A DNA stretch of 35,323 nt from Sulfurospirillum sp. UBA12182 (GTDB lineage Bacteria > Campylobacterota > Campylobacteria > Campylobacterales > Sulfurospirillaceae): NCBI GenBank assembly GCA_002742765.1, contig DLUF01000098.1, positions 1-35,323 on the forward strand, given 5' to 3'. Every line of letters starts with the position of its first letter. Position 1 is the first letter of the stretch. Of this stretch, positions 1 through 11,415 are shown in pieces. The notes below the pieces were generated by a model. The model was not told the origin of the DNA and ran no database searches. It saw only the letters and a list, made by a program, of their open reading frames with translations. The position numbers were made by a program, and so were the translations under genes.

Positions 1-45
1 TACTGCGACAGTTAGCAGTTTGGGTAATCCAGTGAATGATGCTCC
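1..45 (+). repeat. linker repeat copy 1 of adhesin module junction
   Basis: These 45 bases match 850-894 at 42 positions by eye. Both copies encode T-A-T-V-S followed by N-P-V-N-D-A-P, the end of a cadherin-like repeat. After copy 1 comes the PA14 module; after copy 2 comes a different domain. Confidence 0.85.
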
Positions 46-2215
46 TGATGCTATAGATGATACTTATTTAACTCCTAATATTAATGGTTTGGTGGGTGAG
101 TATTTTGTTTATAATGAAGGCTCGAATGCAGATGGTGCAAATCTGACAAGTCTAAGTATGGTAAATAGTTTTATAGATGGTAGAGATCCTGATGCAACAT
201 TTGTTTCTACCTCTATAAACTATGGTGGAGTATCTAATAATCTTGGTAGTGATGGTGCTCTTCAGACATTTTTAGGTGATGACGCGGCTTCTTTAAATAC
301 TGATCCAGCTAATAGCTCTGATGCAATCATTAAGCTTAGCGGTAGTCTTAATCTTGAAGCTAATACTACTTACTATTTTAGAATAACTTCTGATGATGGC
401 TTTAGTTTATCTATTAATGGAGAGATAATTTCTGAATTTACAACAAATCGAGGACCAGGGATAAGTACGGGAGAATTTACAACTCAAAATGCAGGTGAGT
501 ATGATCTAGGTATTGTATATTGGGATCAGGCTGGTCAAGCAGTTCTTAAGGTGGAAGTAAGTACAGATGGTACTAATTATAATGTTCTTTCAACAGATAA
601 TTTACTTTTACCAATTAATAATACGCTGATAACCGATGAAGATACTCCTCTTGTGATTGTTCCAGAAACTTTGCTCTCTAATGATACAGATTCTGAAGGA
701 GATGCATTAACAATTACAGGGGTAAGTGATGCTCAACATGGTAGTGTTGTCTTAAATAATGATGGTACTATAACTTTTACTCCTGAAGAAAATTATAGTG
801 GTGAAGCGACATTTGTATATACTATTACTGATAGTAATGGAGGGATTGATACTGCTACAGTTAGCATTTTGGTTAATCCAGTGAATGATGCTCCAGTTGT
901 TGCTAATGCTACAGCAAATTTATATGTGCCTGTTGATGATATTAGAATAGCAAATTTAGCTGCTGGATTTAGTAATGCTGTTTTTGAGTCGAATGCAAAT
1001 TCTACATCTAGAAATAATGATACTGATACTTTTCAAGATGCATATTATTGGGGGAATTATAACTCGATTAATTATAAATCAGGATATATTTTAGTAGACA
1101 ATTCGGATTACAAAAATGGTGGTAGTGAAATTTCTACAGATTCTTTTGTAAATTTTGGAACATTTACACATCAAAATTTACCTATCCAAAATGGTACTTT
1201 AAAAACGATAAACATGGATATAAATTTTGATGTTATTATAAATGGTACATCTCAGAATGTTTCTTTTACAATAGCTATGAATCATACTGAAACTCCAAAT
1301 AGTGGCAGTGACCCACGAGATATCATTACTCTTCCATCAGAAACATATACTTTTGAACTGAATGGACAAGAATATATTGCAAGTATAGCAGGGTTTCAAG
1401 ATGCTAATGGAAATATTGTACAGACAATATATACAGATGAAAATGCTTCTAATAGTTATACAGTTGTTGGAAAAATTGTTTCTGCAGAAGATAGTTTGCC
1501 AACAGTTACAGGAAGTGTTATAGCAAATGATGCTGAAGATGAAAATCTAACTATTGTATGGGGTGATACTCAAAGTGATTATGGAACTTTAATAGCAAAT
1601 GATGATGGAACATATAGTTTTGAAGTAAACCGTGAAACAAAAGATAGTATTTCTTCAGGGGAGACGCTCACAGAAACTTTTACATATAGTGTAACGGATA
1701 GTAATGGTGTAACGTCTTCTTCAACTTTGACCATAAATATAGGAGGCTATGATACAGTTTATAGCAGTACGAATAATTTTGTAGGGGATAGTGGCAATAA
1801 TTATCTTACAGGAAGTGATGGTAGTGCTGATATCCTCAATGGTGGTGCTGGAAATGATGTATTAGTTTATGATAATGAAGATACGATTGATGGTGGGGAT
1901 AATGAAGATATACTTCTTATTCAAGAAGATATAACACTCGATTTTGATAGTGTGAGTGCAAATATATCAAATATCGAGATTATCGATTTAGGTACAGGCT
2001 CTCAAAACATAACCATAAGTGCGGAGGATGTTTTAGATATCACTGGTAGCAATGTTCTTGAGATTTTAGGAGATTCAAGTGATAGCGTTACTCTAAGTGG
2101 TACGTGGACATCAACAGGAGTAGTAGATGGTTTTAACATTTATACTTCTAATGACACAGGTTCTCAAGTTACCATCAAAATCGAAGAAGATATAAACAAC
2201 ATTACTGTTAGTTAG
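2..2215 (+). CDS. giant RTX-type adhesin, C-terminal part (5' partial)
   Basis: This is the 3' end of a large surface adhesin. The frame is open from base 2 and the TTG at 20 lies inside the repeat, so the true start is upstream. Modules, numbered from base 20: a PA14-like domain (about 24-195, with GEYF and RITSDDGFSLSING), a cadherin-like tandem repeat (about 200-290, ending in NPVNDAP), a block resembling choice-of-anchor K domains (about 296-480), a VCBS-like repeat (about 485-575), one or two glycine/aspartate RTX-like nonapeptides (GGAGNDVLV near 605), and an acidic C-terminus typical of type I secretion signals. Such proteins leave the cell through an ABC-TolC exporter and bind calcium outside. 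The convergent neighbours are a TolC channel, a LapG-type protease and a LapD-type receptor, which suggests a Lap-type substrate. The LapG cleavage site would be in the missing N-terminus. Family placement is firm; individual domain names are from pattern memory. Confidence 0.85.
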   Translation, partial: TATVSSLGNPVNDAPDAIDDTYLTPNINGLVGEYFVYNEGSNADGANLTSLSMVNSFIDGRDPDATFVSTSINYGGVSNNLGSDGALQTFLGDDAASLNTDPANSSDAIIKLSGSLNLEANTTYYFRITSDDGFSLSINGEIISEFTTNRGPGISTGEFTTQNAGEYDLGIVYWDQAGQAVLKVEVSTDGTNYNVLSTDNLLLPINNTLITDEDTPLVIVPETLLSNDTDSEGDALTITGVSDAQHGSVVLNNDGTITFTPEENYSGEATFVYTITDSNGGIDTATVSILVNPVNDAPVVANATANLYVPVDDIRIANLAAGFSNAVFESNANSTSRNNDTDTFQDAYYWGNYNSINYKSGYILVDNSDYKNGGSEISTDSFVNFGTFTHQNLPIQNGTLKTINMDINFDVIINGTSQNVSFTIAMNHTETPNSGSDPRDIITLPSETYTFELNGQEYIASIAGFQDANGNIVQTIYTDENASNSYTVVGKIVSAEDSLPTVTGSVIANDAEDENLTIVWGDTQSDYGTLIANDDGTYSFEVNRETKDSISSGETLTETFTYSVTDSNGVTSSSTLTINIGGYDTVYSSTNNFVGDSGNNYLTGSDGSADILNGGAGNDVLVYDNEDTIDGGDNEDILLIQEDITLDFDSVSANISNIEIIDLGTGSQNITISAEDVLDITGSNVLEILGDSSDSVTLSGTWTSTGVVDGFNIYTSNDTGSQVTIKIEEDINNITVS
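850..894 (+). repeat. linker repeat copy 2 of adhesin module junction
   Basis: Second copy of the linker at 1-45, in the same reading frame and 849 bases (283 codons) downstream. The near-identity at DNA level points to recent duplication or recombination between modules. Confidence 0.85.
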
Positions 2216-2224
2216 TATCTTTAC

Positions 2225-2251
2225 ATGTAAGAAGGATTTTCCTTCTTACAT
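2225..2251. terminator. hairpin between convergent adhesin and lapD
   Basis: A perfect 12-base inverted repeat, ATGTAAGAAGGA at 2225-2236 and TCCTTCTTACAT at 2240-2251, with a TTT loop. It follows the adhesin stop and includes the lapD stop codon (2246-2248). No long T-run follows, so it may act as a weak bidirectional terminator or as 3'-end protection. Its left arm contains most of a TTACATGTAA palindrome. Confidence 0.6.
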
Positions 2252-4189
2252 ACTTGGATTTGCTATATATGAGCCTTGTAGATAATCAATTGGGATAGCT
2301 TTTAGAGTTTCATACTCTTCTTTTGTCTCAACAGCTGTTGCTATGAGCGTGATATCAAGAGAGTTGACTAAAAGTTTAAAAGAATCATATGAATGGTTTT
2401 GTGCATTATTTTGCATATTTATATAAAAAGATTTATCTGCTTTTATGTAGTGTGGTTGAACTTCTTGTAGATAATTTAAATCTCGCTTGCCAATACTAAA
2501 ATTATCAATACCAAAGTAAAAACCATATGATTTGACTAGGTTAGAAAAGGTTATATACTCTTCTAAATTGTGTGTTATAGCATAGTTACTAGATTCAAAT
2601 GAAACTTTGATTTTTTTTGTATACTTTTTCATAAGATTCTCTAGCCAGTAAAGATTTGCAGAGCTTTTTATAAAAGAGTTGGCTACGTTGATAGCTATAC
2701 TCATATTCTTCTTTGTTGAGGCAATTTGAAATGCTAATTCAAAAACTTTTTTGTCAACCACTTGTGTGAGATTTAAAGTATTTAAGATAGGCATAAAAAG
2801 TCCAGCAGAATAAGTGTTTTGTTTTTCATCACATAATCTTAAGTAACTCTCATAATGATATGTGGACGAAGATGAATCCAAAACAGGCTGTAAGGCAAGG
2901 TGGATACCATCTTTTTCTATAGCATTTGAGATAAGCTTATGCCACTCTTGTTGCCCAAGCTCGATAAGAGGATTAGTATTTTGTATATCATGAAAAATGA
3001 TGGTTGATTCATCTTTCATTTTTGCCGTCGCAAGCGCAAAATCACAACGTGCTAAGATATCTTTTTGTGTATCTTCTTCATTAAAATAACTCGCTCCTCC
3101 ACTTATCTTAAACTCTTCGATTTCTTTTATTTGAGGGTCTATACTCTCTTCTACAAAATGGAGGATATTGTTAGTGATTTCTTTTGATTTTATATAATCA
3201 CAAGTAGGAAGTATGAGTGCAAACTCATGATCTTTGATACGTGCTATCGCTCTTTCTTCAATTCCTTTAGTAGCGTTGTATAAGATGTTAGAGAAGTTTT
3301 GTACAAAAGTTTGAATTATTTTATATCCTACATGTTTTTTGGTTTCAGAAAAATGCGATATCGAAAAGATAACGATAGTTCCACTAGAGGTTAAATCTTT
3401 TGCATTTAAAAGCGAAGATAATTTAAGAGAGAAAAACTTTCTATTGCCCAATCCACTCTCATCATCTTTATACAAAAGATCATTATACTTTTTAACCATG
3501 AGCGCTTCATGTTCAAAGATTTCTTTTACTTTGATTACCATTTTATTCATAGCCATAACTACATTTTGAAACTCAGTCGTAAAAGGGATGTGCTCTTGGA
3601 TGATAAATTTGTTATTGGTTATGGCTAAGGCTTGCTCTTCCACTCCTCCTAGGGATTTTAAAACAAGTTTTAAAAGAGAATATAAGATAAAAAGTGTTCC
3701 TAGTGTTAGGAGTGCAAAAGATTGCAAAATTTCTACAAAACTTTCCCATAGTTGCAAATATGCATGACCACTATGAAGCTTTACATGTAAAGTTCCAAAA
3801 GGAACCCATCCAGCTGAAATCTGAGTTTGAGCTTCTGGAACTTGAAGTTTTATCATAGAGATAAACCAATCTGGAACAGTTTTAACTTTAAGAGTATTTT
3901 TCTTTTCAATTAAGATGTTTCCATCATTATTCTTAAGGGTGATATTTTCATAATACCCTCTATCAAAAATAGCACTAATCATCGTTTCCATAGTTGATAA
4001 ATCATCACTATCTTCAGGAATTTGTAGACTCAAAGACAAACCTAAAGAGGTTGCAGTGTCCTCTGATGTTGTGTAGAGTTGATTTTGTATAAAATCATTT
4101 GCAGTTTTAAAGTTTAGGTACATAATAGAACTTAAAACCAATACGATAAAAACAGATAAGATGATTGTGATTTGCTTAAAAAGTGTCAT
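2246..4189 (-). CDS. lapD: LapD-type c-di-GMP receptor (degenerate GGDEF and EAL)
   Basis: Inner-membrane receptor of 647 residues. TM1 (about 7-27), a periplasmic LapD/MoxY-like sensor domain, TM2 (about 153-178), a HAMP-like linker, then GGDEF and EAL domains. The periplasmic segment contains A-G-W at 126-128, where known LapD proteins carry the tryptophan loop that holds LapG. Both enzyme signatures are broken: the GGDEF position reads K-D-H-E-F (319-323) and the EAL position reads E-S-Y (447-449), so neither synthesis nor hydrolysis of c-di-GMP is expected. The late QG motif (638-639) is retained. It overlaps lapG by four bases (ATGA), so the two are translated together. Known family logic: c-di-GMP binding lets LapD sequester LapG and preserve the adhesin. 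A MoxY-like sensor with another partner is the alternative, but the neighbouring lapG makes LapD much more likely. Confidence 0.9.
   Translation of the reverse strand: MTLFKQITIILSVFIVLVLSSIMYLNFKTANDFIQNQLYTTSEDTATSLGLSLSLQIPEDSDDLSTMETMISAIFDRGYYENITLKNNDGNILIEKKNTLKVKTVPDWFISMIKLQVPEAQTQISAGWVPFGTLHVKLHSGHAYLQLWESFVEILQSFALLTLGTLFILYSLLKLVLKSLGGVEEQALAITNNKFIIQEHIPFTTEFQNVVMAMNKMVIKVKEIFEHEALMVKKYNDLLYKDDESGLGNRKFFSLKLSSLLNAKDLTSSGTIVIFSISHFSETKKHVGYKIIQTFVQNFSNILYNATKGIEERAIARIKDHEFALILPTCDYIKSKEITNNILHFVEESIDPQIKEIEEFKISGGASYFNEEDTQKDILARCDFALATAKMKDESTIIFHDIQNTNPLIELGQQEWHKLISNAIEKDGIHLALQPVLDSSSSTYHYESYLRLCDEKQNTYSAGLFMPILNTLNLTQVVDKKVFELAFQIASTKKNMSIAINVANSFIKSSANLYWLENLMKKYTKKIKVSFESSNYAITHNLEEYITFSNLVKSYGFYFGIDNFSIGKRDLNYLQEVQPHYIKADKSFYINMQNNAQNHSYDSFKLLVNSLDITLIATAVETKEEYETLKAIPIDYLQGSYIANPSM
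3780..3791. repeat. TTTACATGTAAA palindrome (in lapD)
   Basis: Perfect 12-base copy of the window-wide palindrome, here within the L-H-V-K of LapD residues 134-137. Confidence 0.8.
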
Positions 4190-4851
4190 ATTTTATTTCT
4201 CCTGATGTCTTGTATGAGATTGAGCCATTTTTTGTTTTTTGTATTTCCAGATGGAACTTCTTCCCCTAAACCCTTCTGCTTTGCTACATATAAAGAATCC
4301 CCATTAAAACTATAAACAGGAATCAAATCAGGTCTTTTATTTGCTGGTAAAATTCTTGTATCATAGTTATCTAAAACCAAGGGAATAGATGTTTTTGTTT
4401 TAAAATAAGTTAAAACCATGTGTGCTATTTTTTGCTTGGTAGCCTTAACATAAGTTAAATACATTTTTTCTGTTTTTACACCTAATTGTTGCAATGTAAA
4501 GTACTTTGCAGTCGCATAATCTTCACAATCGCCTCTATCTTTTCCTAAAAACTCCAACCTAGTTGCCCAATAATCTTTCACTCCCCATGTCTCTTCATCA
4601 CTTTGATAAGGTACTTGGTTGAAAAAATTATTGACTTGGATTAGTTTTTCCTCTTCGCTTGCATCTTTTAAAGAATTCATAAGTTTGATAAGAGCCAATA
4701 CTCTGTTTTTGGCAAATGTGCCATATTTTGCTTCTACTTTATCAACGGTCTGTTTGTCTATGAAAAAATCATCATTACTAGCATTGCTCAAAGAAAATAC
4801 AAAGAGAATCAAAAAGCTAGATAACAAGATTCTCTTTGTATAAAAAAACAT
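4186..4851 (-). CDS. lapG: LapG-type periplasmic transglutaminase-like cysteine protease
   Basis: A 221-residue exported protein with an N-terminal hydrophobic signal segment (about 7-24). It has the catalytic Cys-His-Asp arrangement of the bacterial transglutaminase-like cysteine peptidase family: C109 in G-D-C-E-D-Y-A, H144 in A-H-M-V-L and D161 in V-L-D-N-Y-D. In characterised systems LapG clips the N-terminal retention module of the adhesin when LapD is not bound to c-di-GMP, releasing the adhesin from the cell. It sits one base after the TolC-like gene and overlaps lapD by four bases, so all three form one minus-strand operon. The probable substrate ends just downstream at 2215. Function is inferred from family and context. 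Confidence 0.92.
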   Translation of the reverse strand: MFFYTKRILLSSFLILFVFSLSNASNDDFFIDKQTVDKVEAKYGTFAKNRVLALIKLMNSLKDASEEEKLIQVNNFFNQVPYQSDEETWGVKDYWATRLEFLGKDRGDCEDYATAKYFTLQQLGVKTEKMYLTYVKATKQKIAHMVLTYFKTKTSIPLVLDNYDTRILPANKRPDLIPVYSFNGDSLYVAKQKGLGEEVPSGNTKNKKWLNLIQDIRRNKI

Positions 4852-4852
4852 A

Positions 4853-6265
4853 TTAATTTGCTGGTAGGTATCCGATGTTTAAAACAGGAGTGTTTAAACA
4901 TTTAGAAGGGTTAGTGTCATTGTCACATAATGAGTCTATATCGAAGTGTTTGTCATCTTCTAAACTCTCTTTAATGATACCATAATCAACGTTTTTAAGT
5001 ACATCCAAATTGAGAACTTTAGGTAGCTGTGATGTTACATTTAAGAGTCTAAATTTTGCATATAAAAAGTCATATTCTGCTCTTAAAAGAGTTTGTCTTG
5101 CTGTAATGTACTCTTTTTGTGCATCAAGTATCGCTAAAAGGTCTCTTCTTCCTAAGTTATACTCTTCATTATAAGAGTCCAAAGTCTCTTTTGCAGCTTG
5201 TACATGTAAAGCTAGATATTTGATCTGCTCTTCATAAGATTTATAAGAAGAAAAGGCAAGACGAGTCGCTTTTATAACCTCTCTTTTAAGCTTGTTAAGG
5301 GCGCTATTTTCTTCTTCTATTTGTTTCATAACTTTTACTCTTTGTGCTTCGTGAGAACCACCTTTATAAAGGTTGTATTTTAAAGAGAGATAAGCTTTTG
5401 TAGTATCTTTATCCCCATTTACTCCATTTGCATTATGCTCCCAATCACGACTTACAACAGCATCAATACTCGGATAAAAATTACTTGTAGCACTTGTATA
5501 TTCTGCTTTTTTTGCTAAAACATTTGAACGCATTACTTTGATGGCAGGATTGTTTTTGATAGCAACTATAGAAGCTTCATCTACATCTTTTGGTAAAGAA
5601 AAATCAAAAATAGGCTTTTGTGTATTTACCATGTCAAAATGCTTTCCTACATAATAATGATAATTTGAAAGCGTATCAAAAAAGTTGTTTTGTTGCACTA
5701 TAAGATTTGATTTGGCAAGATGTAATCTACTAAGAGTTTGTTGCACTTCAGACATCCTACCTCTACCCGCATCTGTTCGCTCTTTAATCTTGCTATATAT
5801 ATCTTCATGATTTTTGACATTTTCTTGATACAAATTTGTAAGTGCATCCTCTCGTAAAACATCCATGTAGGATTTGATACTCTCTAGTGCTAAGTTATTT
5901 GCACTATCTAGGAGTGTGAAAGCTGCTGAAGATAATCTTGCTCTATTTTGCTCAACTTTTGCATCGGTAGCAAAACCTTGAAAGAGATTTTGTGTGAGAG
6001 TAAGAGAGTTTTGATAGAAAGTTTCATCAGTATCTTGTGTAGTACCTTCGTATTCGATTTTTTCTTTTCCAAAAGAGCTTTGAAAATCAAGAGAAGGCTG
6101 ATACTCTGACTTTGAAATTGCGATATCTTGTTCTACACTTTGATAGTACTCAAGTTGTTTTTGGATATCTGGATGGTTGTTAATAATGCTGTTTACTTCA
6201 TTAAAAAAACTATCACCTAAAAGTGTACATGTACAAAACAAAAACGAGTAAAGTGTTTTCTTCAT
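4853..6265 (-). CDS. TolC-family outer-membrane channel of type I secretion
   Basis: A 470-residue outer-membrane efflux protein with a signal peptide at about 1-17. It shows the two-fold repeated TolC helical-hairpin layout and motifs common to type I secretion channels, such as L-T-Q-N-L-F-Q-G-F near 88-96 and L-K-Y-N-L-Y-K-G-G in the second half. It would form the trans-periplasmic exit duct for the adhesin, the role of LapE in Pseudomonas. It is the first gene of the operon with lapG and lapD. The ABC exporter and membrane-fusion protein are not in this window and may lie beyond the left edge. An extended -10 promoter lies upstream at 6296-6301. General multidrug efflux is possible, but the context argues for adhesin export. 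Confidence 0.88.
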   Translation of the reverse strand: MKKTLYSFLFCTCTLLGDSFFNEVNSIINNHPDIQKQLEYYQSVEQDIAISKSEYQPSLDFQSSFGKEKIEYEGTTQDTDETFYQNSLTLTQNLFQGFATDAKVEQNRARLSSAAFTLLDSANNLALESIKSYMDVLREDALTNLYQENVKNHEDIYSKIKERTDAGRGRMSEVQQTLSRLHLAKSNLIVQQNNFFDTLSNYHYYVGKHFDMVNTQKPIFDFSLPKDVDEASIVAIKNNPAIKVMRSNVLAKKAEYTSATSNFYPSIDAVVSRDWEHNANGVNGDKDTTKAYLSLKYNLYKGGSHEAQRVKVMKQIEEENSALNKLKREVIKATRLAFSSYKSYEEQIKYLALHVQAAKETLDSYNEEYNLGRRDLLAILDAQKEYITARQTLLRAEYDFLYAKFRLLNVTSQLPKVLNLDVLKNVDYGIIKESLEDDKHFDIDSLCDNDTNPSKCLNTPVLNIGYLPAN

Positions 6266-6295
6266 AAAAAATCCTTAAAATATAATAGAAAAGTC

Positions 6296-6301
6296 ATTAT
6301 A
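6296..6301 (-). promoter_or_regulatory. -10 box for TolC-lapG-lapD operon
   Basis: On the minus strand this reads TATAAT preceded by TGT, an extended -10 (TGnTATAAT). It lies about 31 bases before the TolC start, with an AAGGA ribosome site just ahead of the ATG. No clear -35 was seen, as is common in Campylobacterota. Confidence 0.6.
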
Positions 6302-6312
6302 ACAGATATTTG

Positions 6313-8695
<2,383 letters not shown>

Positions 8696-9934
8696 TTATT
8701 TTTCCTCTATAAGTTTAAATTCTACACGTCTGTTTAAAAGACGCCCTTTTTTTGTTTTATTCTCAGCGATAGGTTTTGTATCCCCAAAAGAGACAACAGA
8801 GATTTTATTTGCATCAACTCCAAATTTAACCAAAGCTTCTTTAGTTTTGATAGCTCTTCGGAGTGCTAATTCGTAATTACTTTGTTTATCGCCTAGGTTG
8901 TCACTATGCCCTTGTAATTCAAGTTTATACTCTTTCATCTGTTTTAAAAGTTCAGCGTTTCTTTTGACTATATGGATTGAATAAGAAGAAACATCAGACA
9001 TATTTCCTACAAAATGAATTTTTTTGAGTTTTGAAAAAGTATAAACTGGTTTTGGCTCTTGGATAGCTGTTATAATTTTTGGGATATTAGGAGTAGCCAT
9101 AGCTGGTTTTGGTACTTTTTTCATATCCGTCAAAAGATTTCCACTAACAAAAGAGAGTTTTGCTTTTTGAAACAAAAGAGCATACTTGTTCTCAAGAAGC
9201 TTTTTTTCTATTTCAAAAAGTTGCTCTTGAAGCGAAAAAAGCGAGTTTATATCAGAGGCTTTTTTGTAAGAGTTTAGGAGTGTTTTTTGTTTTTGTTTTA
9301 ACTCTTTTTGCAAGTTTGTCAAAGAAAGATATTCTTGAAAGTAGTTTGAAGCTTGTTCATCGATTTTTTTTAAAACAAAAGTTTCTAAGATGGCTTTTTG
9401 CTCAGTCATTGTTTGTTTATGAAATGCACTAACGATATCTTCTTGTCTTTTCGGAAACTCTATCAGAGAAAGTTTCTCTAGTAGATTACTAGAAGAGTAA
9501 GCAAACTGTGTATAGTCTTTATAACTTTGAAGTGCTTTTTGTTCCATCTCTTTTTGGAGATTGATTTCATTGCTTAGCTTTAAAAGATGTTTTTTAATTT
9601 CCTCTGTTTGTTCTTTTGTTTGAGTCTTTGTTTTTTGTTCTAGTCTAGTTAAAAGATTTTCATTTGATTCGATAAGTTTTAGAGTAATTTCTTGGGTTCT
9701 TAGAACGTTTAAAGAGTATTTGATAGTGTTTAGTGTGAGATTTGATTTCATTTTATAGATATCAATCAAAAGCTGTTTGTTATCTTTTTCCACCTTTTTT
9801 GCTATCTCTTTTTGAATGAGTAAAGGACTGTTAAGATATGTTTTTTCTAAAATATACTCAAACCCATAGCTAAAGTTGAAAGCTAATGCCAGAAGAAGGA
9901 AAAATTTTGCGCTAAAAGAAGTATAAAATCTCAT
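8696..9934 (-). CDS. OmpA-domain envelope protein with long coiled coil
   Basis: A 412-residue exported protein with a signal peptide at about 1-24. It is followed by a long charged region rich in Glu, Lys, Leu and Gln (about 30-250) that looks coiled-coil, a short proline-rich linker, and a C-terminal OmpA/MotB-type peptidoglycan-binding domain (about 305-410). That domain carries G-H-S-D-N-L-G, the conserved S-F-G-D-T-K-P segment and a final N-R-R-V-E-F. It probably tethers an envelope component to the cell wall; its partner is not known. It is the first gene of a minus-strand operon with tgt and the TAXI protein, and is divergent from the TrkA-like gene across 52 bases. Confidence 0.85.
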   Translation of the reverse strand: MRFYTSFSAKFFLLLALAFNFSYGFEYILEKTYLNSPLLIQKEIAKKVEKDNKQLLIDIYKMKSNLTLNTIKYSLNVLRTQEITLKLIESNENLLTRLEQKTKTQTKEQTEEIKKHLLKLSNEINLQKEMEQKALQSYKDYTQFAYSSSNLLEKLSLIEFPKRQEDIVSAFHKQTMTEQKAILETFVLKKIDEQASNYFQEYLSLTNLQKELKQKQKTLLNSYKKASDINSLFSLQEQLFEIEKKLLENKYALLFQKAKLSFVSGNLLTDMKKVPKPAMATPNIPKIITAIQEPKPVYTFSKLKKIHFVGNMSDVSSYSIHIVKRNAELLKQMKEYKLELQGHSDNLGDKQSNYELALRRAIKTKEALVKFGVDANKISVVSFGDTKPIAENKTKKGRLLNRRVEFKLIEEK

Positions 9935-9939
9935 TTTGG

Positions 9940-9945
9940 TATAAT
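9940..9945 (+). promoter_or_regulatory. extended -10 promoter of TrkA-like gene
   Basis: TATAAT preceded by TGG gives an extended -10 in the short divergent gap. A start near 9952 would give a leader of about 35 bases before the ATG at 9987, which has GGAG at 9978-9981. Confidence 0.6.
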
Positions 9946-9986
9946 ACCCTCCAATTAAGTATCAATCATCCTAACTTGGAGTAAGA

Positions 9987-11390
9987 ATGAAGCGAATTTT
10001 GATTATTGCTGATGGTATTTTAGCAAAACATTTTTTAGAAAGAGTTATGATAGGAGATACAAGTGATAATTTTTACGATGTTGTCTATTATCGAGATAAA
10101 ACACTCCCTGAGAGAAAAGCAGAAGATTTTACATTTTTAAAGTTTGATCCGACGAGTTTTGAAAAACTCTATCCTCTTTTAAATCGTAATTACTATCAAG
10201 TCATGATAGTTGTTTCCAAAAGGATAGATGCAACTGCGACTTATCAAAATATCCGAGAAGTGGATAAAGAAGTTCAAATCGTTCTTATGGATAGGTGGGA
10301 TTTAGAGTATCAAGATAGTAGATTAGTTATCTTAAACTCTAAAAATGTTCTCTCTTCTCGTTTTGTGGATTATCTTCCTGACGTTCCTGTGGTCGCACAA
10401 AATGTTGGTTTAGGGGCAGGTGAGATTATGGAGATAAGAGTTCCCATAGGGAGTTCTTATGTGTACAGACATATAGCTTCAATCCAGCAAAAAAAGTGGA
10501 GAATATCTGCGATATATAGAGCAAACTCTTTGATTTTACCTCGTCCTACTTTGATGATACAGCCAAACGATGTACTGTTGACGATAGGAGATCCAAATGT
10601 TTTGCAAAGTGTTTATAAAAGCATCAAAAAAGAGTTAGGACAGTTTCCTGCTCCTTTTGGGAGTAGCCTTTATTGTATGATAGATATGCTAAGTATGCAT
10701 CCAAAAGATATCAAAAAAATCGTCAATGATGCTCTTTTGTTACATGCAAAAATCAACAGTATTAGGCTGCATATTAAAATTATCAATCCGACTTTTTCTG
10801 AGCTTTTTGAACAGATAAAAGGTTATGATAGTAAGTATATAAACGTTAAAGTCGATTATTTTAACACTAAAGCTATGAAAGTGATTAAAGAGGATTTGAA
10901 AGATTCTGATATCGGTTTAGTGATTACAACAAATGAGTTTTTTACCAATCACATGAAAGCACTTTTTAATATAAGAATTCCTATCTTTAAAATCGGAGAA
11001 GGTGGCTTTTCAAATATCAAAGATAGTGTGATTTTAACAGCCAATAAAGATGAAATCGAAAAAGAATCCTCAGTGATTTTTGATCTTTCCAATCAGCTAG
11101 AATTAGATATAAAACTTTACAACTTTAACCCAGATGGGCTTAATAGCAAAAATGAAATCGTAGAGCATTTTGAAAATCTTTCTAAACTTTTTGCTAAAGA
11201 GGTTGAAATTATCAGTGAAGACAAAAATCCACTTTTAGAGCTAAAAAATCGTAAAGATATCTTGCAATTTGTACCTTTTAACTCTAAGGTTGTAGAGTCA
11301 AATATCTTAGCTATTTTTTCAACAGATATGGAAAAACTTTACTTCAAACTCTCAAAAGCATATCAACTTTTTATCCCAACAGCAATATAG
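9987..11390 (+). CDS. TrkA-like (COG3400-type) regulatory protein
   Basis: A cytoplasmic protein of 467 residues without clear membrane segments. The N-terminus (M-K-R-I-L-I-I-A-D-G) and the following 130 residues look like a Rossmann TrkA-N fold, though the glycine motif is weak. Residues about 140-212 resemble a TrkA-C (RCK-C) ligand domain (G-E-I-M-E-I-R-V-P and N-D-V-L-L-T-I-G-D). The rest is a second, poorly recognisable Rossmann-like half. Such proteins gate or regulate K+ transport, but no channel gene is adjacent. It is monocistronic: its own promoter lies upstream and a strong terminator follows at 11416-11442. Conserved placement next to aroB and mscS could hint at ion or osmotic homeostasis; that is inference. 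Confidence 0.65.
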   Translation: MKRILIIADGILAKHFLERVMIGDTSDNFYDVVYYRDKTLPERKAEDFTFLKFDPTSFEKLYPLLNRNYYQVMIVVSKRIDATATYQNIREVDKEVQIVLMDRWDLEYQDSRLVILNSKNVLSSRFVDYLPDVPVVAQNVGLGAGEIMEIRVPIGSSYVYRHIASIQQKKWRISAIYRANSLILPRPTLMIQPNDVLLTIGDPNVLQSVYKSIKKELGQFPAPFGSSLYCMIDMLSMHPKDIKKIVNDALLLHAKINSIRLHIKIINPTFSELFEQIKGYDSKYINVKVDYFNTKAMKVIKEDLKDSDIGLVITTNEFFTNHMKALFNIRIPIFKIGEGGFSNIKDSVILTANKDEIEKESSVIFDLSNQLELDIKLYNFNPDGLNSKNEIVEHFENLSKLFAKEVEIISEDKNPLLELKNRKDILQFVPFNSKVVESNILAIFSTDMEKLYFKLSKAYQLFIPTAI

Positions 11391-11415
11391 TAACAATCGG
11401 TTATTAAATTACCTT

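Noticed and set aside
9059-9432. Overlapping plus-strand open frames within the OmpA-like gene
   Set aside because: They are antisense to a well-supported coiled-coil gene, have no family features, and arise from its repetitive Lys/Glu codons.
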